From Streptomyces nymphaeiformis (lineage in GTDB: Bacteria; Actinomycetota; Actinomycetes; Streptomycetales; Streptomycetaceae): a stretch of DNA of 64,000 bases. Location of the stretch: contig NZ_JACHJY010000010.1 in NCBI RefSeq assembly GCF_014203895.1, forward strand, positions 248,001 to 312,000, written 5' to 3'. The notes under the pieces were generated by a model that made no database searches, was not told the origin of the DNA, and worked only from the letters and a program-made list of their open reading frames with translations. The position numbers and the translations under genes are program-made. Shown here piece by piece: positions 19,093-28,234 of this stretch (positions are counted from its first letter, which is position 1; each line of letters starts with the position of its first letter).

Positions 19093-20121
19093 ATGACGGT
19101 ACGAGTAGCAGTGGCGGGTGCGAGCGGATACGCGGGCGGGGAGCTCCTGCGTCTCCTCATCGCCCACCCCCACGTGGAGATCGGGACGCTGACCGGCCAC
19201 TCCAACGCCGGACAGCGACTCGGGGCCCTCCAGCCCCACCTGCTCCCGCTCGCCGACCGCGTCCTCGCGCCCACCACCGCCGAGGAGCTCGCCGGACACG
19301 ACGTGGTCTTCCTCGCGTTGCCGCACGGCCAGTCCGCCGCCGTCGCCGAGCAGCTCGGGCCCGACGTGCTCGTCGTCGACATGGGCGCCGACTTCCGCCT
19401 CAAGGACCCGGCCGACTGGGAGACGTACTACGGCTCCCCGCACGCCGGGACCTGGCCCTACGGCCTCCCCGAACTGCCGGGTGCCCGCGCCGCCCTCGAG
19501 GGGTCCAGGCGCGTCGCGGTCCCCGGCTGCTACCCGACGGCCGTCTCGCTCGCCCTCTTCCCGGCGTACGCGGCCGGTCTCGCCGAGCCCGAGGCCGTGA
19601 TCGTCGCCGCCTCCGGCACCTCCGGCGCCGGCAAGGCCCTCAAGCCGCACCTGCTCGGCAGCGAGGTCATGGGCAGCATGTCCCCGTACGGCGTCGGCGG
19701 CGGCCACCGCCACACGCCCGAGATGATCCAGAACCTCAGCGGTCCGGCGGGGGAGCGGGTCACCGTCTCCTTCACGCCCACCCTGGCCCCGATGCCCCGC
19801 GGCATCCTCGCCACCTGCACGGCCACCGCGAAGCCCGGCGTCACCGCCGAGTCCGTACGCACCGCGTACGAGAAGGCCTACGCGGACGAGCCCTTCGTCC
19901 ACCTGCTGCCCGAGGGCCAGTGGCCGGCGACGTCGTCCGTCTACGGTTCCAACGCCGTTCAGGTGCAGGTCGCGTACGACGCGAACGCGAACCGGATCAT
20001 CGCCATCAGCGCCATCGACAACCTCACCAAGGGCACCGCCGGCGGCGCGGTGCAGAGCATGAACATCGCCCTCGGGCTGCCCGAGGACACCGGACTCTCC
20101 ACGATTGGAGTCGCTCCATGA
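19093..20121 (+). CDS. argC: N-acetyl-gamma-glutamyl-phosphate reductase
   Basis: 342 aa. NADPH-dependent reduction of N-acetylglutamyl phosphate to the semialdehyde, the third arginine step. The Rossmann motif VAVAGASGYAGGELLRLL opens the protein. The catalytic Cys lies in VAVPGCYPTAVSLAL and a conserved His in GVGGGHRHTPEM. The ATG at 19093 follows AGGAGG; two earlier in-frame ATGs are close to or inside the promoter. First gene of the overlapping argCJBDR operon. Confidence 0.98.
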   Translation: MTVRVAVAGASGYAGGELLRLLIAHPHVEIGTLTGHSNAGQRLGALQPHLLPLADRVLAPTTAEELAGHDVVFLALPHGQSAAVAEQLGPDVLVVDMGADFRLKDPADWETYYGSPHAGTWPYGLPELPGARAALEGSRRVAVPGCYPTAVSLALFPAYAAGLAEPEAVIVAASGTSGAGKALKPHLLGSEVMGSMSPYGVGGGHRHTPEMIQNLSGPAGERVTVSFTPTLAPMPRGILATCTATAKPGVTAESVRTAYEKAYADEPFVHLLPEGQWPATSSVYGSNAVQVQVAYDANANRIIAISAIDNLTKGTAGGAVQSMNIALGLPEDTGLSTIGVAP

Positions 20122-21284
20122 GCGTCACCGCAGCGAAGGGATTCACGGCCGCGGGCATCGCGGCCGGGATCAAGTCGAACGGCAACCCGGACCTGGCCCT
20201 CGTGGTCAACACCGGGCCCCGCCGCGCCGCCGCGGGAGTCTTCACCTCCAACCGCGTCAAGGCCGCCCCGGTCGTCTGGTCCCAGCAGGTCCTCGCCGAC
20301 GGCGAGCTGACCGCCGTCGTCCTCAACTCCGGCGGCGCCAACGCCTGCACCGGCCCCAAGGGCTTCCAGGACACCCACGCCACCGCCGAGAAGGTCGCCG
20401 AGGTCCTGAGCGGGCAGGGCACGGAGGTCGGCGCGGGCGAGGTCGCCGTCGCCTCCACCGGCCTCATCGGCGTCCTGCTCCCCATGGACAAGCTGCTCCC
20501 CGGCGTCGAGACCGCCGCCGCCGAACTCTCCGAGCACGGCGGCGAGAAGGCCGCCATCGCCATCAAGACCACCGACACGGTCCACAAGACCGCGGTCGTC
20601 ACCAAGGACGGCTGGACCGTCGGCGGCATGGCCAAGGGCGCGGGCATGCTCGCCCCGGGCCTCGCCACCATGCTCGTCGTCCTCACCACCGACGCCGACG
20701 TCGACGCCAAGGGCCTCGACGCCGCCCTGCGCAGCGCCACCCGGCTCACCTTCGACCGGGTCGACTCCGACGGCTGCATGTCCACCAACGACACCGTCCT
20801 CCTCCTCGCCTCCGGCGCCGCCGGAGTCACCCCGGAGCAGGACGAGTTCGCCGAGGCCGTACGGGCCGTCTGCGACGACCTCGCCCGCCAGCTCATCGGC
20901 GACGCCGAGGGCGCCAGCAAGGACATCCGCATCGAGGTGATCAACGCCGCGAGCGAGGACGACGCCGTCGAGGTGGGCCGCTCCATCGCCCGGAACAACC
21001 TCCTCAAGTGCGCCATCCACGGCGAGGACCCCAACTGGGGCCGGGTGCTCTCCGCCATCGGCACCACACAGGCCGCCTTCGAGCCCGACCGGCTGAACGT
21101 CGCCATCAACGGCGTCTGGGTCTGCAGGAACGGCTCCGTCGGCGAGGACCGCGACCTGGTCGACATGCGCTACCGGGAGGTCGTCGTCACCGCCGACCTC
21201 GCCGCCGGCACGGAGTCCGCCGTCATCTGGGCGAACGACCTCACCGCCGACTACGTCCACGAGAACAGCGCGTACTCGTCATGA
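20118..21284 (+). CDS. argJ: Bifunctional ornithine acetyltransferase / N-acetylglutamate synthase
   Basis: 388 aa. It transfers acetyl from N-acetylornithine to glutamate, recycling acetyl groups; members may also use acetyl-CoA. The proenzyme self-cleaves before the Thr in AKGAGMLAPGLATMLVVL (about residues 172-189), the Thr becoming the nucleophile of the beta chain. DGCMSTNDTV and CAIHGEDPNWGRVLSAIG are family signatures. The start overlaps the argC stop by 4 nt (ATGA). Confidence 0.98.
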   Translation: MSVTAAKGFTAAGIAAGIKSNGNPDLALVVNTGPRRAAAGVFTSNRVKAAPVVWSQQVLADGELTAVVLNSGGANACTGPKGFQDTHATAEKVAEVLSGQGTEVGAGEVAVASTGLIGVLLPMDKLLPGVETAAAELSEHGGEKAAIAIKTTDTVHKTAVVTKDGWTVGGMAKGAGMLAPGLATMLVVLTTDADVDAKGLDAALRSATRLTFDRVDSDGCMSTNDTVLLLASGAAGVTPEQDEFAEAVRAVCDDLARQLIGDAEGASKDIRIEVINAASEDDAVEVGRSIARNNLLKCAIHGEDPNWGRVLSAIGTTQAAFEPDRLNVAINGVWVCRNGSVGEDRDLVDMRYREVVVTADLAAGTESAVIWANDLTADYVHENSAYSS

Positions 21285-22183
21285 GCAACACCGCGCGGAA
21301 GCACACCGCCCTCCCGAAGGCGCAGATCCTCATCGAGGCCCTGCCCTGGCTGACCCGCCACCACGGCAAGACCGTCGTCATCAAGTTCGGCGGCAACGCC
21401 ATGATCGACGAGGACCTCAAGGCCGCCTTCGCCCAGGACGTCGTCTTCCTGCGGCACGCCGGCCTCAAGCCGGTCGTGGTGCACGGCGGCGGCCCCCAGA
21501 TCAACCGCGCCCTCGACCAGGCCGGCCTGGTCAGCGAGTTCAAGGCCGGCCTGCGGGTCACCACCCCCGAGGCCATGGACGTCGTACGGATGGTGCTCGC
21601 CGGCCAGGTCCAGCGCGAGCTCGTCGGACTGCTCAACCAGCACGGCCCCTTCGCCGTCGGCATGACCGGCGAGGACGCCCGCACCATCACCGCCACCAAG
21701 CACCAGCCGGTCATCGACGGCGAGCGGGTCGACATCGGCCGGGTCGGCGAGATCACCGCCATCGAGACCGGAGCCATCGAGGCGCTCCTGGAGGACGGCC
21801 GGATCCCGGTCATCTCCTCCATCGCCCGCTCCCAGGACGACGGACATGTCTACAACGTCAATGCTGATACGGCGGCTGCGGCACTCGCTGCGGCGCTGGG
21901 TGCCGAGACCCTGATGGTCCTGACCGACGTCGAGGGCCTCTACGAGGACTGGCCGAACAGCGACGAGGTCATCAGCAGGCTCACCGCGACCCAGCTGGAG
22001 AAGCTCCTGCCCGACCTCTCCAGCGGCATGGTCCCCAAGATGGAGGGCTGCCTGCACGCCGTACGCAACGGGGTCACCACGGCCCGCGTCATCGACGGCC
22101 GCGTCCAGCACTCCATCCTGCTGGAGATCTTCACCGACGAGGGCATCGGCACGATGGTCGTGCCGGACGGACAGGGGGACTGA
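21281..22183 (+). CDS. argB: Acetylglutamate kinase
   Basis: 300 aa. It phosphorylates N-acetylglutamate and is normally the arginine-inhibited step of the cyclic pathway. KTVVIKFGGNAM is the phosphate-binding Lys-Gly-Gly motif, VVVHGGGPQINRAL the substrate site, and VYNVNADTAAAALAAALGAETLMVLTDVEGLY the nucleotide half (given in parts of the amino-acid kinase fold). The ~25-residue N-terminal helix resembles that of arginine-sensitive hexameric enzymes. Starts in a 4-nt ATGA overlap with argJ. Confidence 0.98.
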   Translation: MSNTARKHTALPKAQILIEALPWLTRHHGKTVVIKFGGNAMIDEDLKAAFAQDVVFLRHAGLKPVVVHGGGPQINRALDQAGLVSEFKAGLRVTTPEAMDVVRMVLAGQVQRELVGLLNQHGPFAVGMTGEDARTITATKHQPVIDGERVDIGRVGEITAIETGAIEALLEDGRIPVISSIARSQDDGHVYNVNADTAAAALAAALGAETLMVLTDVEGLYEDWPNSDEVISRLTATQLEKLLPDLSSGMVPKMEGCLHAVRNGVTTARVIDGRVQHSILLEIFTDEGIGTMVVPDGQGD

Positions 22184-23382
22184 TGACCGGCAACACCGAG
22201 CTGACCCGGCGGTGGCAGGGCTCGCTCATGAACAACTACGGCACCCCCCGGCTCCCGCTCGTCCGCGGCGAGGGCGCCAAGGTCTGGGACGCCGACGGCA
22301 AGGAGTACCTCGACTTCGTCGGCGGCATCGCCGTCAACGCCCTCGGCCACGCCCACCCGGCGGTCGTCGACGCCGTGTCGAAGCAGATCGCGTCCCTCGG
22401 CCACGTCTCCAACCTCTTCGTCGCCGAACCGCCCGTCGCCCTCGCCGAGCGGCTCCTGGGCCTCTTCGGCCGGCCCGGCAAGGTCTTCTTCTGCAACTCG
22501 GGCGCCGAGGCCAACGAGGCCGCGTTCAAGATCGGCCGGCTCACCGGCCGCTCCCACATGGTCGCCACCGACGGCGGCTTCCACGGCCGCACCATGGGCT
22601 CCCTGGCGCTCACCGGCCAGCCCGGCAAGCAGACCCCCTTCCTGCCGCTCCCCGGCGACGTCACCCACGTCCCGTACGGGGACGTGGGGGCGCTGCGGGC
22701 CGCGGTCACCGAGGACACCGCCTTCGTCATCATCGAGCCCATCCAGGGCGAGAACGGCGTCGTCGTCCCGCCCGCCGGCTACCTGAAGGCCGCCCGGGAG
22801 ATCACCCGCGCCACCGGCACCCTGCTCGTCCTCGACGAGGTGCAGACCGGCATCGGCCGCTGCGGCCACTGGTTCGAGCACCAGGCCCACGACGGCGTCG
22901 AGCCGGACGTCGTGACCCTCGCCAAGGGCCTCGGCGGAGGCCTCCCGCTGGGCGCGACCGTCGCGTTCGGCGAGGCCGCGGAGCTCTTCGCGCCCGGCCA
23001 CCACGGCACGACCTTCGGCGGCAACCCGGTCGCCTGCGCCGCCGGACTCGCCGTCCTGGACACCCTCGCGGCCGACGCCGCCCTCGACCACGTGAAGTCG
23101 GTGGGGGAGCGGCTGCGCCAGGGAATCGAGGGTCTGGGGCACCCGCTGGTCTCCCACGTCCGTGGTGCCGGCCTTCTGCTGGGTATCGTGCTCACCGGGC
23201 CCCTCGCACCCCAGGTGCAGCAGGCGGCCCAGGACGCGGGCCTCCTGGTGAACGCGCCCGCCCCCGACGTCGTACGGATCATGCCTCCGCTGGTCCTCAC
23301 CGACGCCGAGGCGGACGCCTTCCTCCAGGCGCTGCCCGGGGTCCTGGACGAGGCGAACGGGCAAGGACGAACCGGAGAATGA
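22183..23382 (+). CDS. argD: Acetylornithine aminotransferase
   Basis: 399 aa, class III PLP-dependent aminotransferase converting N-acetylglutamate semialdehyde and glutamate to N-acetylornithine and 2-oxoglutarate. The PLP lysine is in TLAKGLGGGLPLGA (about residue 246). FCNSGAEANEAAFKIGR, LVLDEVQTGIGRCGH and TTFGGNPVACAA are all present. Its ATG shares a base with the argB stop (TGATG). Confidence 0.97.
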   Translation: MTGNTELTRRWQGSLMNNYGTPRLPLVRGEGAKVWDADGKEYLDFVGGIAVNALGHAHPAVVDAVSKQIASLGHVSNLFVAEPPVALAERLLGLFGRPGKVFFCNSGAEANEAAFKIGRLTGRSHMVATDGGFHGRTMGSLALTGQPGKQTPFLPLPGDVTHVPYGDVGALRAAVTEDTAFVIIEPIQGENGVVVPPAGYLKAAREITRATGTLLVLDEVQTGIGRCGHWFEHQAHDGVEPDVVTLAKGLGGGLPLGATVAFGEAAELFAPGHHGTTFGGNPVACAAGLAVLDTLAADAALDHVKSVGERLRQGIEGLGHPLVSHVRGAGLLLGIVLTGPLAPQVQQAAQDAGLLVNAPAPDVVRIMPPLVLTDAEADAFLQALPGVLDEANGQGRTGE

Positions 23383-23389
23383 GACGACG

Positions 23390-23920
23390 ATGACCGACGC
23401 GCAGGAGAACGAGCACGGCGGGCCGTCCGTTCCGCAGACCCGCACCGCACGCCACCGCAGGATCGTCGACATCCTCAACCGGCAGCCGGTGCGGTCGCAG
23501 AGCCAGCTCGCCAAGCTCCTCGCGGACGACGGACTGAGCGTCACCCAGGCGACGCTCAGCCGCGACCTCGACGAGCTCGGCGCGGTGAAGATCCGCAACA
23601 CGGGCGGCGAGCTGATCTACGCGGTGCCCAGCGAGGGCGGCTTCCGCACCCCGCAGGCGCCGCTCGGCGAGTCCGCCAAGGAGGAGCGCATGCGCCGCCT
23701 CTCCGGCGAACTGCTGATCTCCGCCGAGGCCTCCGCCAACCTGGTGGTGCTGCGGACCCCGCCGGGCGCCGCCCAGTTCCTCGCGTCGGCCATCGACCAG
23801 GCCGAACTCCACGCCATCCTCGGCACCATCGCGGGTGACGACACCCTGCTCCTCATCAGCCGCGACCCGGCCGGCGGGCAGGCGCTCGCCGACCACCTCC
23901 TGAAGCTGGCCCAGAAGTAG
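23390..23920 (+). CDS. argR: Arginine repressor ArgR
   Basis: 176 aa. The N-terminal winged helix (RHRRIVDILNRQPVRSQSQL, then LSVTQATLSRDLDELGAVKI) binds ARG boxes. The C-terminal domain forms the hexamer and binds arginine (AILGTIAGDDTLLLI). It is the last gene of the operon, 7 nt after argD, so it represses its own synthesis along with argCJBD, and probably argG and argH whose promoters carry matching sites. Members are usually ~150-170 aa. Confidence 0.97.
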   Translation: MTDAQENEHGGPSVPQTRTARHRRIVDILNRQPVRSQSQLAKLLADDGLSVTQATLSRDLDELGAVKIRNTGGELIYAVPSEGGFRTPQAPLGESAKEERMRRLSGELLISAEASANLVVLRTPPGAAQFLASAIDQAELHAILGTIAGDDTLLLISRDPAGGQALADHLLKLAQK

Positions 23921-23929
23921 CCTCCGGGC

Positions 23930-24619
23930 TCAGTAGCGCGTGATCGCCGTCGGACCGCCCCGCGTTCCGACGGCGATGTGCGGTCGGCGTACGGGATCCG
24001 CCCAGGAGAGGACCGCGCGCATCGCGTCGGCCGGCACGGAGACGCAACCGGCCGTCGCACCACGCCCGTTGACGTGCAGGAAGATCCCGGCCCCGCGCCC
24101 GCGCACCGGACGCTCGTAGTTGAAGCCGATGACGAGCGCGTACGCGTACTGCGTGCCGTACGAGGCGAGGTGCTCGGACTCGGCGGCCCGGCAGTCCCGG
24201 GGCAGCCCCTCGACCCAGCGGTTGTACGCGCGGGAGGCGTTGTCCTGGCACCACCAGGACCGCTCGGTGACCCGGGCGTACGGGAAGCGGGTCCCGGCGG
24301 GCCGCGCCCGCACCCCGAAGGCGTACGGCAGCCGGTAGAGCCCGGTGGGCGTCGTGTTCGTGCCCTGCCGGCGCGAGGCGCCCTCGGCGAGCCCGCTCGC
24401 CCCGAACCGTGCGGGCGCGGACCCCGCGACGACCCACCGCCCGTCCTGCCGGTCCCACCAGGTCAGCGTCCCCGTGGTGGCGCCCGGTTCCGCGGCCTCG
24501 GCGGTGATCAGCTGGGAACCCCCGCCGGTGTCGGCCATCCGCTCGGGCAGCGGTGCGGGGGCGGGCGCGGCGCCCAGGCAGGAGAGCAGGGCGGCGCCGA
24601 GGGCGATGAGGGTGCGCAT
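23930..24619 (-). CDS. Secreted L,D-transpeptidase-like (YkuD/ErfK-family) protein
   Basis: 229 aa with a Sec-type signal peptide (MRTLIALGAALLSCLGAAPAPA). The C-terminal half ends in FLHVNGRGATAGCVSVPADAMRAVL, carrying the His and Cys (TAGC) of a YkuD catalytic centre. The mature protein should be in the cell wall, where YkuD enzymes form 3-3 peptidoglycan cross-links or attach proteins. The spacing is not that of the main Ldt class, so the reaction is uncertain. Convergent with argR, 9 nt apart, with no visible terminator. Confidence 0.82.
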   Translation of the reverse strand: MRTLIALGAALLSCLGAAPAPAPLPERMADTGGGSQLITAEAAEPGATTGTLTWWDRQDGRWVVAGSAPARFGASGLAEGASRRQGTNTTPTGLYRLPYAFGVRARPAGTRFPYARVTERSWWCQDNASRAYNRWVEGLPRDCRAAESEHLASYGTQYAYALVIGFNYERPVRGRGAGIFLHVNGRGATAGCVSVPADAMRAVLSWADPVRRPHIAVGTRGGPTAITRY

Positions 24620-24665
24620 GCCGCGACGCTAGGACGGCACACGGGTCCCCGCCCGTCGTACGGGG

Positions 24666-25265
24666 CTATTCGGCGGGCAGCGGGGGCAGCGGGAGCGGCA
24701 GCCCGGGCAGTCCGTCGAGGCTGGTCGCGATGTGGTCCTTGCTCTCGCAGTAGTCGCTGAACTCCTGGTCCGTCTTCCGGTTGAAGTACTCGGCGTGCAG
24801 TGCCCGCTCCTCCCGGTACTCCATCAGCGGGACGGCGAACCCGCACGCGTCGCTGATCCGCCGCGCGTGCACGAGGACGATCGCCCGCGCGCTGCCCTGG
24901 CCCTCGACGGCCTCGGCCGGGAACCGCGCGTACAGCTCGCCCCACCGAGGATCGTCCCGCAGCACGGCCTCCCCGGTCCCGTGCACCCGCACGACGGTCG
25001 GCGGGCCGGAGAACGCGGTCCACATCAGGGTGATCCGCCCGTTCCCCGGCTCCCGCAGGTGCGCGATCGTCTCGGCACCGCTGCCACCGAAGTCGACATA
25101 GGCGAGCGTCAGTTCGTCGAGCACGACGAGCGTGCCCCTGCGGCCCTTGGGGGAGAGGTTGACGTGCCCGTCGCCGGCGAGCGGCGCGGTCGCGGTGAAG
25201 AAGACCGGCTGGTCCTCGATGAAGGTCCGGAGTCGTCCGTCGATACGTTCATATGTTTTCGCCAT
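24666..25265 (-). CDS. Pyridoxamine 5'-phosphate oxidase-family flavin-binding protein
   Basis: 199 aa, split-barrel FMN-binding fold. It begins FIEDQPVFFTATAPLAGDG, with the classical VNLSPKG stretch, then GSGAETIAHLREPGNGRITLMW. These PNPOx-like proteins are often F420- or FMN-dependent reductases; the exact cofactor cannot be told. An in-frame GTG at 25283 adds six residues (SENQA) and is an alternative start; neither has a good ribosome-binding site. The Leu/Pro tail (LPGLPLPLPPLP) is low complexity. Confidence 0.85.
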   Translation of the reverse strand: MAKTYERIDGRLRTFIEDQPVFFTATAPLAGDGHVNLSPKGRRGTLVVLDELTLAYVDFGGSGAETIAHLREPGNGRITLMWTAFSGPPTVVRVHGTGEAVLRDDPRWGELYARFPAEAVEGQGSARAIVLVHARRISDACGFAVPLMEYREERALHAEYFNRKTDQEFSDYCESKDHIATSLDGLPGLPLPLPPLPAE

Positions 25266-25306
25266 GGCCTGATTCTCGCTCACCCGGCTGCCGTCCGGTC
25301 CGGGCG

Positions 25307-26647
25307 TCAGCTCCTCAGCAGCGCCCAGGAGTTGGCGCGCAGCCTCGGCTCGGCGTCCTCGACCAGCGTCCGGGCGATCTCCCGCAGGTCCGGACCGTCA
25401 TGTGCCCGGAGCAGCCGGAACGCCGCCACGCGCACGTGCCGGGGATGCTCCGTCGCGAGCCGGGCCCGCAGGGCGTCCACCGGCAGCCGCTCGCGGTACG
25501 GAACGAGGGCGGCCGTCACCTCCCGTACGACTCCGGGCGCGGGGTCGTCGAGCAGCTGCATCAGGCGGGCCACGTCCGTGGCGTCGAGTACGCGCAGCCC
25601 GGCCACGGCCCTGGCGCGCACACCGGGGTGAGGGTGGTCGGTGAGACCCCAGAGGAGGGCGGCGTCCCCGCGCGCACCGCACTCGGCGAGCCCGAGGGGC
25701 GCGGCCGGAGGCGGCGACCCGCTCGCGCACAGGGCACGGTAGAGCGGGGCGGGGTCGACGCCGTACTGCCGCAGCACGTACCGCGCGCAGGCCCGCACCA
25801 GTCCCGACCGGTCCGCGAGGAACGCCTCGGCCTCCCCGGGGCGCCCGGCCCGGCGCAGCGCCGTCACGCCCGCCGCGCGCACCCGGGAGTGCGGGGAGCG
25901 GAGCAGCGGGAGAAGGACCTCGTCGCCGGTCTCCGGACCCACGCCGGCGAGCGCGCCGTCCGCGCAGATGTCCTGGATCACCACGTCGGGGTCGGTGGCG
26001 GCGGCCTCGGCGAACCGCTGGGGGGAGAAGTGCCGCCGCTGGACCGCGATCCGGTGCGCCAGGCGCCGGGTCGCCCGGTCGTCGCGGACGAGGACGGTGT
26101 CGAGGACGGGCGCCGGGCCGTCCCGGAGCGCCGCTTCGAGGAGGGTCCGGGCGGCCTCCCCGTGCCGGCGCACGGCGACGCGCAGGACGATGGTCGTCAG
26201 GACGGCGATCGTGTCGGGTCCGGCGCCGGGGAGCGCGTCCCGCAGCAGGTCGCGGGCCACCTCGCGCACCGGCGGCGCCCAGTCGGCGCAGCGGATGGCG
26301 ACGAGGGGCAGCAGCGGCCGGAGGTCCGGCGCGGGAAGACCGGCCGCGCGTCGCAGGGCCGCCTCGCGTATCCGGCCGTCGGGGTGGCACAGCGCGAGGG
26401 CGAGTCCGGTCTCGTCGGGTTCGCGGCGCTTCACGGTGAAGGTGGGCAGCGGCGCGTCCCACGCCCAGTGGAAGCGGCGGCCGGTCGCCCACGCGTGGTC
26501 CGGCAGCGCGGACGGGCGGGTGCGGGCGAGCCGGCGTACGGCGAGGTCGAGCCCCGTCCAGGCGGCGGCGTCCGACGTGTCGATCGCCGAGGTGAGCGGC
26601 GTCCCCCGGGCCAGTCGGGTGGCTCCCTCGGTGTGGGTGTCGTGCAT
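25307..26647 (-). CDS. HEAT-repeat protein
   Basis: 446 aa of all-alpha repeats, many carrying the R-x-x-A(A/V)-LR consensus (HPDGRIREAALRRAAGLPAPDL, SPHSRVRAAGVTALRRAGRPGEA, HPHPGVRARAVAGLRVLDATDV, DPAPGVVREVTAALVPYRE). HEAT solenoids are protein-binding scaffolds and the partner is unknown. The frame extends to 26722, but the ATG at 26647 avoids a Pro/Arg-rich stretch next to the argH promoter. It separates argH from the rest of the arg operon. Confidence 0.82.
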   Translation of the reverse strand: MHDTHTEGATRLARGTPLTSAIDTSDAAAWTGLDLAVRRLARTRPSALPDHAWATGRRFHWAWDAPLPTFTVKRREPDETGLALALCHPDGRIREAALRRAAGLPAPDLRPLLPLVAIRCADWAPPVREVARDLLRDALPGAGPDTIAVLTTIVLRVAVRRHGEAARTLLEAALRDGPAPVLDTVLVRDDRATRRLAHRIAVQRRHFSPQRFAEAAATDPDVVIQDICADGALAGVGPETGDEVLLPLLRSPHSRVRAAGVTALRRAGRPGEAEAFLADRSGLVRACARYVLRQYGVDPAPLYRALCASGSPPPAAPLGLAECGARGDAALLWGLTDHPHPGVRARAVAGLRVLDATDVARLMQLLDDPAPGVVREVTAALVPYRERLPVDALRARLATEHPRHVRVAAFRLLRAHDGPDLREIARTLVEDAEPRLRANSWALLRS

Positions 26648-26710
26648 GGGCGGAGCGTAGGGACAGGGTGTACGGGGACGCCCCTGATTTTCCCGGCCCA
26701 CGGGCGGCGA

Positions 26711-26739
26711 TTGACAAAACATACGGCCATCCGCATAGT
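26711..26739 (+). promoter_or_regulatory. argH promoter with ARG-box-like palindrome
   Basis: -35 TTGACA (26711-26716), 17-bp spacer, -10 CATAGT (26734-26739). GCATA-GT-TATGC forms an inverted repeat over the -10 and matches the argC site. The transcript leader would be about 50 nt. Confidence 0.82.
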
Positions 26740-26795
26740 TATGCCTATCAACGTCGACCTTGCGTCATCCGCCCACGTTCGATCGAGGAGCAGCA

Positions 26796-28223
26796 GTGAG
26801 CAGCAACAACGGTGACGTCCGGCTCTGGGGCGGACGGTTCGCCGACGGCCCCGCCGAGGCCCTGGCGAAGCTCTCCGCTTCGGTGCACTTCGACTGGCGT
26901 CTCGCGCCGTACGACATCGCCGGCTCCCGGGCCCACGCGCGCGTGCTGCACAAGGCCGGTCTGCTCACCGAGGACGAGCTGACCCGCATGATCGCCGGGC
27001 TCGACCAGCTGGAGGCGGACGTCGCCGACGGCTCCTTCGTCGGCACCATCGCCGACGAGGACGTCCACACCGCCCTGGAGCGGGGCCTCCTGGAGCGCCT
27101 CGGCGCCGAGCTCGGCGGCAAGCTGCGCGCCGGCCGGTCCCGGAACGACCAGGTCGCCACCCTCTTCCGCATGTACCTGCGCGACCACGCGCGGATCATC
27201 GGCGGGCTCGTCGCCGACCTCCAGGACGCCCTCGTCGGCCTCGCCGAGGCCCACCCGGACGTCGCCATGCCCGGTCGTACGCACCTCCAGCACGCCCAGC
27301 CGGTGCTCTTCGCCCACCACGTGCTCGCCCACGCCCAGTCCCTCTCGCGGGACGCCGAGCGGCTGCGGCAGTGGGACACCCGGACGGCCGTCTCCCCGTA
27401 CGGCTCCGGCGCCCTCGCGGGGTCCTCGCTCGGGCTCGACCCGGAGGCGGTGGCGAAGGACCTCGGCTTCGAGCGGGGCTCGGTCGGCAACTCGATCGAC
27501 GGCACGGCGTCGCGTGACTTCGTCGCCGAGTTCGCCTTCATCACGGCGATGATCGGCGTGAACCTCTCGCGGATCGCCGAGGAGATCATCATCTGGAACA
27601 CGAAGGAGTTCTCCTTCGTGACCCTCCACGACGCCTTCTCCACCGGCTCGTCGATCATGCCGCAGAAGAAGAACCCCGACATCGCCGAGCTGGCCCGCGG
27701 CAAGTCGGGCCGCCTCATCGGCAACCTCTCCGGCCTGATGGCCACCCTCAAGGCCCTCCCGCTCGCCTACAACCGGGACCTCCAGGAGGACAAGGAGCCG
27801 GTCTTCGACTCCTGCGACCAGCTGGAGATCCTGCTGCCCGCCTTCACCGGCATGATGGCCACCCTCACGGTCAACCGCGACCGCATGGAGGAACTGGCCC
27901 CGGCCGGCTTCTCCCTCGCGACCGACATCGCCGAGTGGCTGGTCAAGCAGGGCGTCCCGTTCCGGGTGGCGCACGAGGTGGCCGGCGAGTGCGTGAAGGT
28001 CGCCGAGTCCGAGGGCAAGGAGCTGGACGAGCTCACGGACGAGCAGTTCGCCAAGATCTCCGAGCACCTCACCCCCGAGGTCCGCACCGTCCTCAACGTC
28101 CCCGGCGCCCTCGCCTCCCGCAACGGCCGCGGCGGCACCGCCCCCTCGGCGGTCGCCACCCAGCTCGTCGAGGTCAAGGCGGACCTGGTGATCCAGCACG
28201 CCTGGGCCGAGGCCAAGAAGTAG
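26796..28223 (+). CDS. argH: Argininosuccinate lyase
   Basis: 475 aa. It cleaves argininosuccinate to arginine and fumarate, the final step. LWGGRFADGPAEALAKLSAS begins the protein. The fumarase-superfamily signature GSSIMPQKKNPD (about residue 284) and RTHLQHAQPV mark the active site. The GTG at 26796 is chosen for its GAGGAG 6 nt upstream; an ATG 36 nt earlier is in frame but has no such site. Unlike in tightly linked arg clusters, it is transcribed alone. Confidence 0.98.
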   Translation: MSSNNGDVRLWGGRFADGPAEALAKLSASVHFDWRLAPYDIAGSRAHARVLHKAGLLTEDELTRMIAGLDQLEADVADGSFVGTIADEDVHTALERGLLERLGAELGGKLRAGRSRNDQVATLFRMYLRDHARIIGGLVADLQDALVGLAEAHPDVAMPGRTHLQHAQPVLFAHHVLAHAQSLSRDAERLRQWDTRTAVSPYGSGALAGSSLGLDPEAVAKDLGFERGSVGNSIDGTASRDFVAEFAFITAMIGVNLSRIAEEIIIWNTKEFSFVTLHDAFSTGSSIMPQKKNPDIAELARGKSGRLIGNLSGLMATLKALPLAYNRDLQEDKEPVFDSCDQLEILLPAFTGMMATLTVNRDRMEELAPAGFSLATDIAEWLVKQGVPFRVAHEVAGECVKVAESEGKELDELTDEQFAKISEHLTPEVRTVLNVPGALASRNGRGGTAPSAVATQLVEVKADLVIQHAWAEAKK

Positions 28224-28234
28224 CCCTCGGCCCG

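Noticed and set aside
18946..19902. N-terminal extension of the minus-strand repeat protein across argC
   Set aside because: It overlaps argC and its promoter and has poor codon use near 18990-19044.
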